64,000 nucleotides of DNA, taken from NCBI GenBank assembly GCA_001899635.1, contig MKVQ01000038.1, positions 1 to 64,000 on the forward strand, given 5' to 3'. Positions 27,548 through 36,499 of the stretch are shown in pieces. How positions within the stretch are numbered: the first letter of the stretch is position 1; each line of letters opens with the position of its first letter. Below the pieces are notes generated by a model. That model searched no databases. It worked only from the letters and a program-made list of their open reading frames with translations, and was not told where the DNA came from. The DNA comes from Myxococcales bacterium 68-20. Lineage in GTDB: Bacteria > Myxococcota_A > Polyangia > Polyangiales > Polyangiaceae. Position numbers and translations under genes: made by a program.

Positions 27548-28531
27548 ATGCGAAAGAACGTTCTCGGTCTGGCTCTCGTGGCGACACTCGCGCTCGGTTC
27601 GACGGGCTGCGTCAAAAAGATGATCCTCAACGGGCAGATCCGCTCGACACGCATCGGGGCGGGAGCAGCCGACACGATTGGGGACTACGAAGTCGCGCGC
27701 GGCGCGGCAGCCGGTGGTGTCCTCCAGTTCGAGGGCATGCACCGCCTCGCTCCGGACAACGAGGACGCCCTCTTCATGCTCCTCCGCGGCTGGGCCGGGT
27801 GGGGCTACGCATTCGCGCAGGACGACTACGAGGTCGCCACGCTCGCTGGCGACGAGGCGACCGCCGAGTACCACAAGAAGCGGGCGAAGCTCGCCTTCGA
27901 CCGGTCGATCTCCTACGGCCTCGAGCTGATTGGAAAGCGCGACGAGGGGTTCACGAACGCGAAGAAGAACGCCGACACGCTCAAGGCGTGGCTGCAGGAG
28001 CACTTCGACGAGAAGGAAGACGCCGAGACGCTCTTCTGGCTCGGATCGGCGTGGCTCGCCCGCGTCAACATCCTGAAGGACGAGCCGGAGTACGTCGCCG
28101 ACCTCTTCGTCGGGGTCGCGATCCTCGAGCGAAGCCGGGACATCGACCCGGAGCTGATGGCGTGGGGCGCCACCTCGACGCTCGCCGCCTACCACGCGCG
28201 GGCCGCCATGGCTGAGCTCGACGAGGCGAAGAAGCTCCTCGATCTCGCCCTCGAGAAGACGCAGCGGAAATCCCTCGCCATCCTGGTCAATTACGCCAAG
28301 TACGCGTGCATGAAGTCGGACCAGGCGCTCTACGAGAAGGTCCTCAACGAGGTCCTCTCCACCGAGGATCCGGACCCGAACCTGCGGCTCCAAAACACGA
28401 TCGCGAAGCGCCGCGCGAAGCGGGCGCTCCACAAGTCCGCGATGGAAGACTGCGGCTTCGAGGCCCCCGCGCCGGCGAAGCCCGCCGCAGCCGCCCCGGG
28501 CGGCGACGCTCCTGCCATCGCCGCAAAGTGA
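27548..28531 (+). CDS. tatT: TRAP transporter TatT-component lipoprotein
   Basis: A 327-residue periplasmic lipoprotein (signal ending LALGSTGCVKK) of the TRAP transporter T-component family, known from Treponema Tp0956. There it forms a TPR-like helical trimer that associates with the TRAP solute-binding protein. Visible family features are LFMLLRGWAGWGYAFAQDDY, DAETLFWLGSAWLARVN and SLAILVNYAKYACMKSDQ, all helical repeats. It ends in a Pro/Ala tail. dctP follows 206 bases downstream, supporting the assignment. The ATG at 27548 gives the signal peptide. An upstream start at 27509 does not. Confidence 0.88.
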   Translation: MRKNVLGLALVATLALGSTGCVKKMILNGQIRSTRIGAGAADTIGDYEVARGAAAGGVLQFEGMHRLAPDNEDALFMLLRGWAGWGYAFAQDDYEVATLAGDEATAEYHKKRAKLAFDRSISYGLELIGKRDEGFTNAKKNADTLKAWLQEHFDEKEDAETLFWLGSAWLARVNILKDEPEYVADLFVGVAILERSRDIDPELMAWGATSTLAAYHARAAMAELDEAKKLLDLALEKTQRKSLAILVNYAKYACMKSDQALYEKVLNEVLSTEDPDPNLRLQNTIAKRRAKRALHKSAMEDCGFEAPAPAKPAAAAPGGDAPAIAAK

Positions 28532-28737
28532 ACGCGGGCCGAAGGCCCACCGAGACCGAACGAGAGCGAGGTCGAGGGGATCGCGCCTCGTACGAAGGGC
28601 AGCGCCCCTCGTATGAAGATGAGACGCGGCCGCGAATACATTGCTCTTGCGGCTTTTCCGTCCATACGTAGGGTCGACTTGGCGGCCCCGGTCGCTATCC
28701 GAGCGTCTGAATGAGGAAGAGGAAGGAGACGTCTTCC

Positions 28738-29742
28738 ATGCTTCGAAGATTCGTCACGATGGTCGCCGTCATGGCGGCCATGCTTGGCTTCTCCCGGACC
28801 GCACTCGCGGACGCGAAGGAGATCAAGCTGGGAACCCTCGCGCCGAAGGACTCTGCCTGGGGCAAAGTCTTCAACGCGTGGAGCAAGGCTGTCGAAGAGG
28901 AGAGCAGCGGAGCGGTCAAGCTCACGTGGTTCTTCAACGGCAGCAAGGGCGACGAGGTCGCCATGGTCGGCAAGATGCGCAGCAAGGAGCTCGACGGCGC
29001 GGCGATCACCGCGACCGGGCTCACGCAGATCTGGCCGCACATCGGCGCGCTCCAGATGCCGGGCCTCTTCCCCACCTGGGCGAAGCTCGACTCCGTCCGC
29101 GAGAAGGTGTCGCCCAAGTTCGACAAGGAGTTCGCGCAGCAGGGCTTCGTCATCCTCGGCAAGGGTGACGTCGGCATGGCGCACCTCATGTCGCGCGGCA
29201 TGGCGGTTCGCACGCCGGAGGACCTGAAGAAGGCGCACCCGTTCTACATCGCGGGTGATCCCATCGGTCAGAAGTTCCTCGAGACCGTCGGCGTCCCGTC
29301 GCCGAAGGCCCTCGGTGTCCCGGCGATCCTCCCCGCCGTCTCCTCGCGCGGCGAAGGCGCGATCGACGTGATCAACTCGCCGTCGATCGCGGCCGAGCAG
29401 CTCGGGTGGGCGCCGCACATGACGCACATCAACAACCTCCCGAGCGGCATCGGCATCGGCGCGCTCGTCATGTACAAGGAGACCTACGACGGCCTCCCGG
29501 CCGACGCGAAGGCCATCCTCGAGCGCACCGGCAAGAACACCGGCAAGCTCCTCACCGATCGCATCCGCGCGATCGACGAGGCGGCGTTCAACCGCCTGAA
29601 GGCGAGCAAGACGGTCGTCGAGCTGAACGACGCGGAGAAGGCCGCCTGGGCGGCGGTGTTCACGAAGGTCCGCAACGCGCTCAAGGCGGAAGGCAAGATC
29701 CGCGCGGACGTGTTCGACGAGGTCGTCAACGCCGCGAAGTGA
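28738..29742 (+). CDS. dctP: TRAP transporter solute-binding protein
   Basis: A 334-residue periplasmic binding protein with a Sec signal peptide (about 1-24, ending RTALADAKE). It starts with KLGTLAPKDSAWGK, the DctP-family N-terminus, and has VKLTWFFNGSKGDEVAMVGKM plus GLFPTWAKLDSVREKV in the expected order. The usual ligand-binding arginine region appears as AHLMSRGMAVRTPEDLK. Typical DctP proteins bind organic acids, but the ligand here cannot be read off. aaggag lies 9-14 bases before the ATG at 28738. The gene ends just before a strong terminator, so it is not co-transcribed with the permeases 3.3 kb away. Confidence 0.9.
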   Translation: MLRRFVTMVAVMAAMLGFSRTALADAKEIKLGTLAPKDSAWGKVFNAWSKAVEEESSGAVKLTWFFNGSKGDEVAMVGKMRSKELDGAAITATGLTQIWPHIGALQMPGLFPTWAKLDSVREKVSPKFDKEFAQQGFVILGKGDVGMAHLMSRGMAVRTPEDLKKAHPFYIAGDPIGQKFLETVGVPSPKALGVPAILPAVSSRGEGAIDVINSPSIAAEQLGWAPHMTHINNLPSGIGIGALVMYKETYDGLPADAKAILERTGKNTGKLLTDRIRAIDEAAFNRLKASKTVVELNDAEKAAWAAVFTKVRNALKAEGKIRADVFDEVVNAAK

Positions 29743-29795
29743 TGCCTCCTTCGCTGGTCGCCTCGAGCGGCGAGCGAGCGAGAGTGCAAAAGAAG

Positions 29796-29827
29796 AAAGG
29801 CCTCGGAGCTTCGGCTCCGGGGCCTTT
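29796..29827 (+). terminator. Strong intrinsic-type terminator after dctP
   Basis: A 14-bp stem (aaaggcc-t-cggagc against gctccg-g-ggccttt, with one T-G wobble) closes a ttcg tetraloop in the very stable C(TTCG)G context. It ends in ttt followed by ctgttgg. It separates the tatT-dctP unit from the AraC gene. Confidence 0.85.
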
Positions 29828-30048
29828 CTGTTGGTGCGCAGCACGCCGTTTCCCATCCCGAGCGACGTCATCGATGCTTGCAACGTGCACTCGAACGCCG
29901 ACGCCTCGAGGCTCGACGCGCTCTGCAAGCGAGTGAAGGTCAGCGAGCCTTGCGACGCCACTATGGCGGAGGCGGTCATGGATCGGCGTGGCCTCCAACG
30001 AGCTCGCGAATCCTTGTGTGCCCCCGCGATGGCCACCATACTCGCGGG

Positions 30049-31107
30049 GTGCAGAGCCGTCTCCACGCGCCCACGAACCTCGCGCCGGTCGATGACGCGT
30101 CGACGCTCGCCAGGTGGACGATGGCGCTCGTCGAGCGCGAGATCCCCGCGGAGGTCGAGCGCGCGCGCTTCCTCTCGCGCAGCGGCTTGAGCTCGGCGGC
30201 CGATCCCGACGCGAGCATTCCTGCGGAGACTGCGTGGGAGGTTTGGCGCGAGCTCACCGACGCACACGCCGACGAGGTCGTGGGGATTCACTTCGCGAGC
30301 GCTCTCCCCGAATCTGCGATCGGCGTCGTCGGCTATCTCGCCACCACGAGCGAGACCGTGCTCGACGGGCTCCGGCGCGTTGCGAGCTTCTATCGACTCG
30401 TGAAGAGCCCGTCATCGATGTGGATCGAGGAGGATGACCGCGAGGTGCGCGTCTTCGACGGCCCCCCCGCGGGCAGTCCTCCGTGGCCTCGGCACCTCGC
30501 TGAGGCCGTCGTCTTCGCGTACAAGGCCTTCATCGAGCGCGTGACCGGTCGGGCTCTCTTGCCGGTCGCCGTGCGCCTACAGCACGCGGCCCCCGCCTCG
30601 GCCCACCTCGTCCGCGCGAGCTTCGGGGCGGCCGTGCAGTTCGGAGCGACGCACAACATGATCGCGTTCGACGCGGCAGACGTGCGGCGCCGCTCGTTCC
30701 GTCACGATCCGACGCTCCACGCGTACCTCCTTCCCGTCGCCGAGCAGATGCTTCACCGCGCGACTGCGCAGGAAGACGACCCCACGCTGTCGATGCTCGA
30801 GCGCGCCATCACGTCGTCGCTTCCCTCGGGCAACGTGAGCCTCGAGCGAGCGGCGCGATCGCTCGGCGTCGGCGCGCGGACGCTGCAGCGTCGTCTCCGC
30901 GAACGGAGCCTCACGTTCCAAGGGATCGTGGACGACGTCCGCCGACGGCTCGCGAGCCGTCTCCTGGAGGACTCGTCGCGCTCCCTCAAGGAGATCACCT
31001 TCCTCCTCGGCTTCTCCGACCCGCGCGCGCTTCGTCGCGCACAGCGGAGATGGCGCACGCGACGTTCGTCGTCGAGCTCATCGCTCCCCGCGCTCGTCGA
31101 TGACTAG
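30049..31107 (+). CDS. AraC-family transcriptional regulator with AraC-type N-terminal domain
   Basis: A 352-residue regulator. The N-terminal about 190 residues fit the 'Arabinose_bd' domain found in OruR/ArgR-like AraC proteins: RARFLSRSGLSS, then IPAETAWEVWRELTDAHADEVVGIHFA, then VVGYLATTSETVLDGLRR. The C-terminal DNA-binding domain has two helix-turn-helix units, SLERAARSLGVGARTLQRRLRE and SLKEITFLLGFSDPRALRRAQRRW. The tail after RRW is Ser-rich and unlike the family. GTG at 30049 gives the usual N-terminal length; the ATG at 30121 is an alternative. It sits between the two halves of the TRAP system and may regulate it. Confidence 0.85.
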   Translation: MQSRLHAPTNLAPVDDASTLARWTMALVEREIPAEVERARFLSRSGLSSAADPDASIPAETAWEVWRELTDAHADEVVGIHFASALPESAIGVVGYLATTSETVLDGLRRVASFYRLVKSPSSMWIEEDDREVRVFDGPPAGSPPWPRHLAEAVVFAYKAFIERVTGRALLPVAVRLQHAAPASAHLVRASFGAAVQFGATHNMIAFDAADVRRRSFRHDPTLHAYLLPVAEQMLHRATAQEDDPTLSMLERAITSSLPSGNVSLERAARSLGVGARTLQRRLRERSLTFQGIVDDVRRRLASRLLEDSSRSLKEITFLLGFSDPRALRRAQRRWRTRRSSSSSSLPALVDD

Positions 31108-31129
31108 AGCACCGAACTGGTTACGTGTT

Positions 31130-32596
31130 CTAGTCGGTCACCCAGCGCGTGCCGATCACCTCGATCGTGGCGGCGGCGAGCGTACCTGCCGCCTGCGGTC
31201 CTGGACCGCTCAGGACCTCGATGCCTGACTTGTGCGCTTTGACCACTCGGCTCATCGACGCGATATCGCGGAGCACGCTGGTCGAAGCCCCTGCCGCCTC
31301 GAGGACGCGATGGGTGTTCACGTTGTACGTGAACTGGATCTCTTTGCGGTCGGTGAAGCCGACGTAGGCCTCGAACGGTGGGAGCGACGCCGTCGCGATG
31401 CCGCGCGCGAGCGGCTCGTCCGTGTCTGGCATACGAACGGCCGCGAAGAGCGTGGGCCCATGGCAGATGGCGATGACCGGGAGCTTCTCTCGGAGGATCC
31501 GGTCCATCATCGCCGCGACGTCGGGGTGAGCCGTCAGCGTGGTGCCGCCTCTCGCGTCGGGCATCGCGACCGCGACGTCTTCATTGAAGCCGAGCCCGCC
31601 CGCCAGATAGACGGCGCCGTAGAGGCTCGCGTCGAAGCGCTTCGCCGCGACGGCCTTCGAGAGGATCTGCTCGGCCAGCTCACCCGTCTTCCCGGCGGGG
31701 TCGAGCTCCGCTCGACACCCGAAGCCGAGCGGCGCGGTCTTCGTGGAGATGGAGAGACTGTCGCGCTGGAACGAAGCGGGTCGACCGTCGGGCGTGAAGA
31801 CTTGAAGGTGATAGCCGCGCTCGAGCATCGGCCGAGCCCACCCCATGAGCTCCTCCCACTGCGCGCCGTGCGAGGAGACGACGACGGCGATCGACCGGTC
31901 GCGTGTCACCCCGGCTGCGAGCGGCTCCTCGGGGAAGGCGGCCTCGATCGCGCGGAGCGCGACGTCGAGCTCGACGTCGGAGAGCTCGGCCCATCGCGCG
32001 CGGAGGTGGATGCGCTCGACCGCGTCGAGGCTCCGGTCTCCCGGCTCGACGCGAACGGGAACCTCCCAGAGCCCCATGCGAGGGAGCATCGCGAAGTAGG
32101 CCTGCCGGTCGACGAGCGTGAGGGCGCCCTCGCGGCTCCGGCGCAAGAGGTCGTCGAGGACGCGGACGTCGCGCTTCATGTACGCGGCCTGGAGCCTGCT
32201 GATGAGCGCGATCTCTTCCTCCCGCGGGAGGCGAACGAGGTGGTCGAAGAGACCGTCGCTGCGGATGGTGACCTCCGGATCCTCGGCGTACCGCTCGATG
32301 TACGCGACGCGGATCCGCTCGACACCACCGGCGTCGAGATCGTGGACCAGGCGCTCGAGACCATCTTGGCGCCGCTCTCGGTTCCAAGGAGCGCGGCTCG
32401 AGGCGATCGACCGGAGCGCGACCGCCATCCGATCGGGGCTGCCGGAGCGCCGTGCGTCGTCGATGCTTCCCTCCGAGACGATGGCCTCGCTCTGATCGTC
32501 GGTCGCCTCGACGTCGGGCGCGCAGCCCGAGCTCGCAGCGACGGTGCCGAAGAAGAGAGACGCGAGCAGGAGGTACTTCGTCTTACGTTGGAGCAT
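31130..32596 (-). CDS. DJ-1/PfpI-family lipoprotein
   Basis: A 488-residue lipoprotein (signal VAASSGCAPD). The C-terminal 230 residues are a class I glutamine amidotransferase-like domain. SIAVVVSSHGAQWEELMGW begins it. LYGAVYLAGGLGF and VIAICHGPTLFAAV follow, the latter with the nucleophile-elbow cysteine (A-I-C-H-G-P) as in Hsp31 and PfpI. Some relatives are glyoxalases, chaperones or deglycases. The N-terminal 240 residues are helical, highly charged, and of no known family. The export of such a domain is unusual. The ATG at 32596 was chosen because it starts the signal peptide. Confidence 0.8.
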   Translation of the reverse strand: MLQRKTKYLLLASLFFGTVAASSGCAPDVEATDDQSEAIVSEGSIDDARRSGSPDRMAVALRSIASSRAPWNRERRQDGLERLVHDLDAGGVERIRVAYIERYAEDPEVTIRSDGLFDHLVRLPREEEIALISRLQAAYMKRDVRVLDDLLRRSREGALTLVDRQAYFAMLPRMGLWEVPVRVEPGDRSLDAVERIHLRARWAELSDVELDVALRAIEAAFPEEPLAAGVTRDRSIAVVVSSHGAQWEELMGWARPMLERGYHLQVFTPDGRPASFQRDSLSISTKTAPLGFGCRAELDPAGKTGELAEQILSKAVAAKRFDASLYGAVYLAGGLGFNEDVAVAMPDARGGTTLTAHPDVAAMMDRILREKLPVIAICHGPTLFAAVRMPDTDEPLARGIATASLPPFEAYVGFTDRKEIQFTYNVNTHRVLEAAGASTSVLRDIASMSRVVKAHKSGIEVLSGPGPQAAGTLAAATIEVIGTRWVTD

Positions 32597-33032
32597 GGTG
32601 CAGTATGAAAACGGGACCCCGGTATCGGCCAGCGACCCGAGTCGTCCGAACGCGACAAAAGCGTGACCGAGCACGTCACGAAGCGCAGGAATCAGCGACT
32701 TCGTCGATCCGGAAAGCATTCGCCGCGTTCGGGCATGGATCGCGACGCTTCCGCCACGCGACGCGGGCGGGGATTGACGGGATGTTCGCGAGCATCGCCG
32801 AAGCACTCGAGCATCCTCGCGAGCGCAGGTGAGACTGAATCGGGACGCATCGACTCCCGCGTGAGCGAGCTGGGCGCGAGCACCGATCGATCGTGGGCGG
32901 ACTCTCGCGCTCCACCCGTTGAATCTTGCAGCAAAGGGGCACGAGCTCGGGGCGGACGCGAGCTCGCGTGCTCGCGTCTTACCTCTGCTTTCTGCGTGAC
33001 TCCCGTCCAGCTCGTGTACGCTCGCGTGTGCA
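32597..33032. other. Divergent intergenic region
   Basis: About 435 bases between the DJ-1-like gene (leftward) and dctQ (rightward). No coding frame is convincing. It should hold promoters for both genes. The dctQ ATG at 33033 has no clear ribosome-binding site. Confidence 0.4.
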
Positions 33033-34442
33033 ATGGCAGACGAGGAAAAGGCGGAGAGCCGAGAGGCCGGAGCCGACGAGAAGCGCGACGAACGCGGCTC
33101 GGAGAAGACCGCGGCCGACGCGCCCGGCGATGGGGAGAGCAAGAGCGGCAAGGCCGACGACGGGGATGCGGAGTCGGAGGGCGAGAAGGACGACGCGAGC
33201 GAGAAGAAGCGCGCCTCGTCGCCGTGGCCGAGCGCTCGAAAGAGCGAGCAGCCGCCGGCTGCGGCCAAGCCTGCGCCGAAGCCCGAAGAATCGGGCAAGG
33301 CAGCATGGGGCGCGCCGCTCGCGAAGCTCGATCGCGCCTGGACGACGCTCGAGTCGCGTCTCTGCGCGGGCGTGCTCGTCGCCGAGGTGCTGACGCTCGT
33401 CTTCTGGATCAGCATCCGCGCGCTCTCGGCGACCGGGCGCGCGGGCCCGGGCATGATCTTCCGTGCGCTCCTCACGGCGCTCGTCCTCGGCGCGATCGCG
33501 CATCGTGTGACGCGAACGCACGCGCGCCGCGAGGTCATCACCACCGCCGCCGTCCTGTCCGGTCTGGTCCTTGGCACCCAGTGGGGCGAGGCCGGCGTGA
33601 TGTACTTCTCGAACCTCTTCGCCTGGCTCCAGAACGCGTCGATCCTCGTCTTCTTCGGCGGCGTGAGCGACCTCGCGAAGCGCTTCACGCTGTGGCTCGC
33701 GCTCCTCGGTGCGTCGCTCGCCACCGCGCAGGGAAAGCACATCAACGTCGACGTCGTGATGCGCTTCCTCTCGCCGCGCGCGCGGGTGCCGGTGGCGGTG
33801 CTCGGCTGGCTCGCCGCCGCTGTGGTGTCGATCTCGGCGTCGTGGGGCTTCTTCGATTACGTCGCCGTCGAGGAGATGCGCGCGCCGCCGACGATCGTCT
33901 GCCCGGGGGAAGAGGCCTCGGAGACGCCGAAGCGCTGTCCGGCGCCGCCGATGTCGAAGGTCGACAAGGTGATGTCGTCGGCGGGCCGCAACTTCTTCCT
34001 CGCCGGCCGGCAGATCTCGCTCGACCTCCGGTCGTTGCCAAAGGTCCTCGCCGGCACGCCCTACAACCAGTGGATGACGCCCCGCGAGTGGAACGAATGG
34101 CTCCGCGGCGGCAACTGGGAGAGCCGCTTCGCCGCCGAGGACGTGAAGGCCTTCGAGCTCCCCGAGGATGGCTCGGTCGAGTTCCGCAATCCGTCCGTCA
34201 CCGCGATCCCCGGAGGTACGGAGGCGATCCCGAAGCTCCTCGTGCCGCTGATGAACCTCGTGTTCTCGTTCGGCCTGCTGGTGATCGGCATCCGCTTCAT
34301 CCTGCGTTCGCTCCTGGCGATCTCGGGATGGGTGAAGGTCGATCCCGCCGCGGCTCACGGCGACGACGAGCTCGCGCACGCACATGACCAGTCGCCGGAG
34401 GCCGATCGGGCCGAGGCCAAGATGCAGGAGACGCACTCGTGA
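33033..34442 (+). CDS. dctQ: TRAP transporter small permease, extended
   Basis: The inner-membrane small subunit of a TRAP transporter, at 469 residues more than twice the usual 160-200. Residues 1-92 are a highly charged Glu/Lys/Asp/Ala tail with no fold visible. The membrane part begins at about 108, and the family's loop motif GKHINVDVVMRFLS follows the third or fourth hydrophobic segment. A soluble insert of about 130 residues (290-420), rich in Trp and Pro and with two cysteines in IVCPGEEASETPKRCPAP, separates the last segments. It probably lies in the periplasm, where it could contact DctP or TatT. Its stop overlaps the dctM GTG by four bases. Confidence 0.82.
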   Translation: MADEEKAESREAGADEKRDERGSEKTAADAPGDGESKSGKADDGDAESEGEKDDASEKKRASSPWPSARKSEQPPAAAKPAPKPEESGKAAWGAPLAKLDRAWTTLESRLCAGVLVAEVLTLVFWISIRALSATGRAGPGMIFRALLTALVLGAIAHRVTRTHARREVITTAAVLSGLVLGTQWGEAGVMYFSNLFAWLQNASILVFFGGVSDLAKRFTLWLALLGASLATAQGKHINVDVVMRFLSPRARVPVAVLGWLAAAVVSISASWGFFDYVAVEEMRAPPTIVCPGEEASETPKRCPAPPMSKVDKVMSSAGRNFFLAGRQISLDLRSLPKVLAGTPYNQWMTPREWNEWLRGGNWESRFAAEDVKAFELPEDGSVEFRNPSVTAIPGGTEAIPKLLVPLMNLVFSFGLLVIGIRFILRSLLAISGWVKVDPAAAHGDDELAHAHDQSPEADRAEAKMQETHS

Positions 34443-36250
34443 GCGCCGGCGTGAAGGATCAGGACGTCGTCAGCCCGAAGGCTGCGCGGACCGCATTCGG
34501 CGCGATCGGCGGTGTCGTCGCGCTGCTCGGTGCCCTCGGCGGAGCGCTTGCTGCGCTTATGGGGGCGCTTGCGCTCCTCGGCGCACCGCTGTTCGCCATC
34601 ATGGGTGGCGCGGCGGAGCTCGCGTGGCTCACCCATCCGAACCCGGATCAGCAGGTCCTCCGGCGCCTCGCGTCGGACGTCTTCGGTCCGTACTTCGCCG
34701 GATCGCCGATCATCACGACGATCCCGCTGTTCACGTTCGTCGGCTACCTGATGGCCGAGTCGAAGACGCCCGAGCGTCTCGTCCGCGCGGCGACGGCGTG
34801 GCTCGGCTGGATGCCGGGCGGCCTCGCGATCGTGTGCGTGATCGCGAGCGCGATCTTCACCCTCTTCACCGGCGGCAGCGGTGTCACGATCATCGCGGTC
34901 GGCGGTCTGCTCCTCCCGGCGCTGCGCAAGAGCGGCTACTCGGAGAAGTTCTCGCTCGGCCTCGTGACGACGGGCGGCTCGCTCGGCCTTCTCTTGCCGT
35001 GGGCGCTGCCGCTGCTCGTCTACGCGATGATCACGGGCCTCGACTTCCAGCTCGTGAACAAGGCCGTCCTCCTGCCGGGCGGCTTCGTCCTCGCGCTCCT
35101 CTCCGCCTACTGCGTGTACGTCGGCGTGAAGGAGAACATCCCGCGCCAGAAGTTCGACGTCAAAGAGGCGCTCGCCGCGACCTGGGCGTTCAAGTGGGAG
35201 ATGGGCGTCTTCGTGCTGCTCATCGTCAGCATCAAGACGCAGCTCGCGGGGATCGACGAGGCCGCCGGTCTCATCGCGGCGTACACGCTCGCCATCGAGG
35301 TCTGGGTCTACAAGGACCTCACGTTCAAGAAGGACCTCGTCCGGATCGCCCGTGGATCGATGGCGCTCGCGGGCGCAGTCATCCTCATCCTCGCCATGGC
35401 GAACGCCCTCGTCAGCTACGTCGGTGACGAGCACCTGCCGAACAAGGTGCTCGACGCGATGCTGAACCTCGGCTTCGACAAGACGTGGCAGTTCCTCATC
35501 GTGATGAACGTCTTCCTGCTCGTCCTCGGGATGATCATGGATGGCTTCAGCGCGATCCTCGTCGCCGTCCCGCTCGTCCTCCCGTTCGCGTCGTACTTCG
35601 GCCTCGGGCCGTTCCACGTCGCGATCATGTTCGTCCTGAACCTCGAGCTCGCGTTCTCGTGCCCGCCGCTGGGCCTGAACCTCTTCATCTCGAGCTTCCG
35701 GTTCAACCGGCCCGTCATCAGCCTCTATCGCGTGGTGATGCCGTTCGTGGGGCTCCTCACGTTCGCGCTGCTCGTCGTCACGTACGTGCCGCGGATCTCG
35801 AGCCAGCTCGTGCGGGGCGACATCCAAAAGTGGCGTCAGCAGGCCGAGAAGGAGAACCGCGTCCCGAGCGAGGCGTGGTTCCTCGAGTGCGTGCAGCTCG
35901 ATCGGAACAACCCGAAGCCCTGCACCGAAGAGGACAAGCAGAAGTACCCCAACGGTCAGATGCCCGAGGTGGCGGTCCCCGACGACGCGCAGAAGACCGA
36001 CGCGCCGCCGGTTCCCGGAGCCGAGGACGAGGACGATCTCGACGCGCTCATCCGAGGGAACGGCGCGCCCGAGGCCGGTGCCAAGCCGGTCGGATCGGAG
36101 TCGGAGGACGACCTCCTCGACGCGATCAAGGGCGCAGGCGGCGCGGCGACGGCCGACGCCGACGCCGACGCCGGTGAGGCACCGAAGCCGAAGGCGAAGG
36201 TGGGCCAGGAGACGGAAGACGACCTCATGGACCTGATCAAGGGCAACTGA
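34439..36250 (+). CDS. dctM: TRAP transporter large permease, extended
   Basis: A 603-residue transport channel subunit; DctM proteins are usually about 425. It starts at a GTG that overlaps the dctQ stop (gtga). Family features include GWMPGGLAIVCVIASAIFTLFTGGSGVTI and GYSEKFSLGLVTTGGSLGLLLPWALPL. The latter half contains AFSCPPLGLNLFISSFRF, the canonical C-terminal DctM segment. An Ala/Gly-rich hydrophobic N-terminal extension precedes the usual start. The C-terminal 140 residues are a hydrophilic, probably cytoplasmic tail with three copies of E-x-E-D-D-L-x-x-x-I-[KR]-G at 529-540, 554-565 and 591-602, the last at the very end. Confidence 0.87.
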   Translation: MSAGVKDQDVVSPKAARTAFGAIGGVVALLGALGGALAALMGALALLGAPLFAIMGGAAELAWLTHPNPDQQVLRRLASDVFGPYFAGSPIITTIPLFTFVGYLMAESKTPERLVRAATAWLGWMPGGLAIVCVIASAIFTLFTGGSGVTIIAVGGLLLPALRKSGYSEKFSLGLVTTGGSLGLLLPWALPLLVYAMITGLDFQLVNKAVLLPGGFVLALLSAYCVYVGVKENIPRQKFDVKEALAATWAFKWEMGVFVLLIVSIKTQLAGIDEAAGLIAAYTLAIEVWVYKDLTFKKDLVRIARGSMALAGAVILILAMANALVSYVGDEHLPNKVLDAMLNLGFDKTWQFLIVMNVFLLVLGMIMDGFSAILVAVPLVLPFASYFGLGPFHVAIMFVLNLELAFSCPPLGLNLFISSFRFNRPVISLYRVVMPFVGLLTFALLVVTYVPRISSQLVRGDIQKWRQQAEKENRVPSEAWFLECVQLDRNNPKPCTEEDKQKYPNGQMPEVAVPDDAQKTDAPPVPGAEDEDDLDALIRGNGAPEAGAKPVGSESEDDLLDAIKGAGGAATADADADAGEAPKPKAKVGQETEDDLMDLIKGN

Positions 36251-36270
36251 GGGACGGACGGGCTCGAACC

Positions 36271-36296
36271 GCCTCGAGGTGCCCGTGCCTCGGGGC
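36271..36296. terminator. Hairpin between convergent dctM and lipoprotein gene
   Basis: A 9-bp stem (gcctcgagg against cctcggggc, with one T-G wobble) with an 8-base loop, 20 bases after dctM. It lies between two convergent genes and could serve both. Confidence 0.4.
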
Positions 36297-36499
36297 CGAG
36301 CGATTTCGCTCCGGGACCGCGCGCCACATCAACGCAGCGCGAACGCCCGTGGAGCGAACTGCAGAACCGCCCTCGGAGGACGTGACCCCTCGGGGCGATT
36401 TGAGGAGCCGCTCTCGCGAGCATGCGAACAGTCTGGGAGGCGTTGCATCCACAGGCCCCGGTGACACGCCCCCCAACGTTCGCCAGGAGGCGGGCGGGC

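Noticed and set aside
23468-28432. A 1654-codon minus-strand reading frame
   Set aside because: It is antisense to three genes with signal peptides and family motifs; its sequence is Arg/Ala/Glu shadow text from high GC third positions.
36255-36330. Possible tRNA on the minus strand because of ggcggttcgagccc, like a T-arm
   Set aside because: No matching acceptor strand, D-arm or anticodon arm is found at the right distance; the bases instead form part of a terminator-like hairpin.
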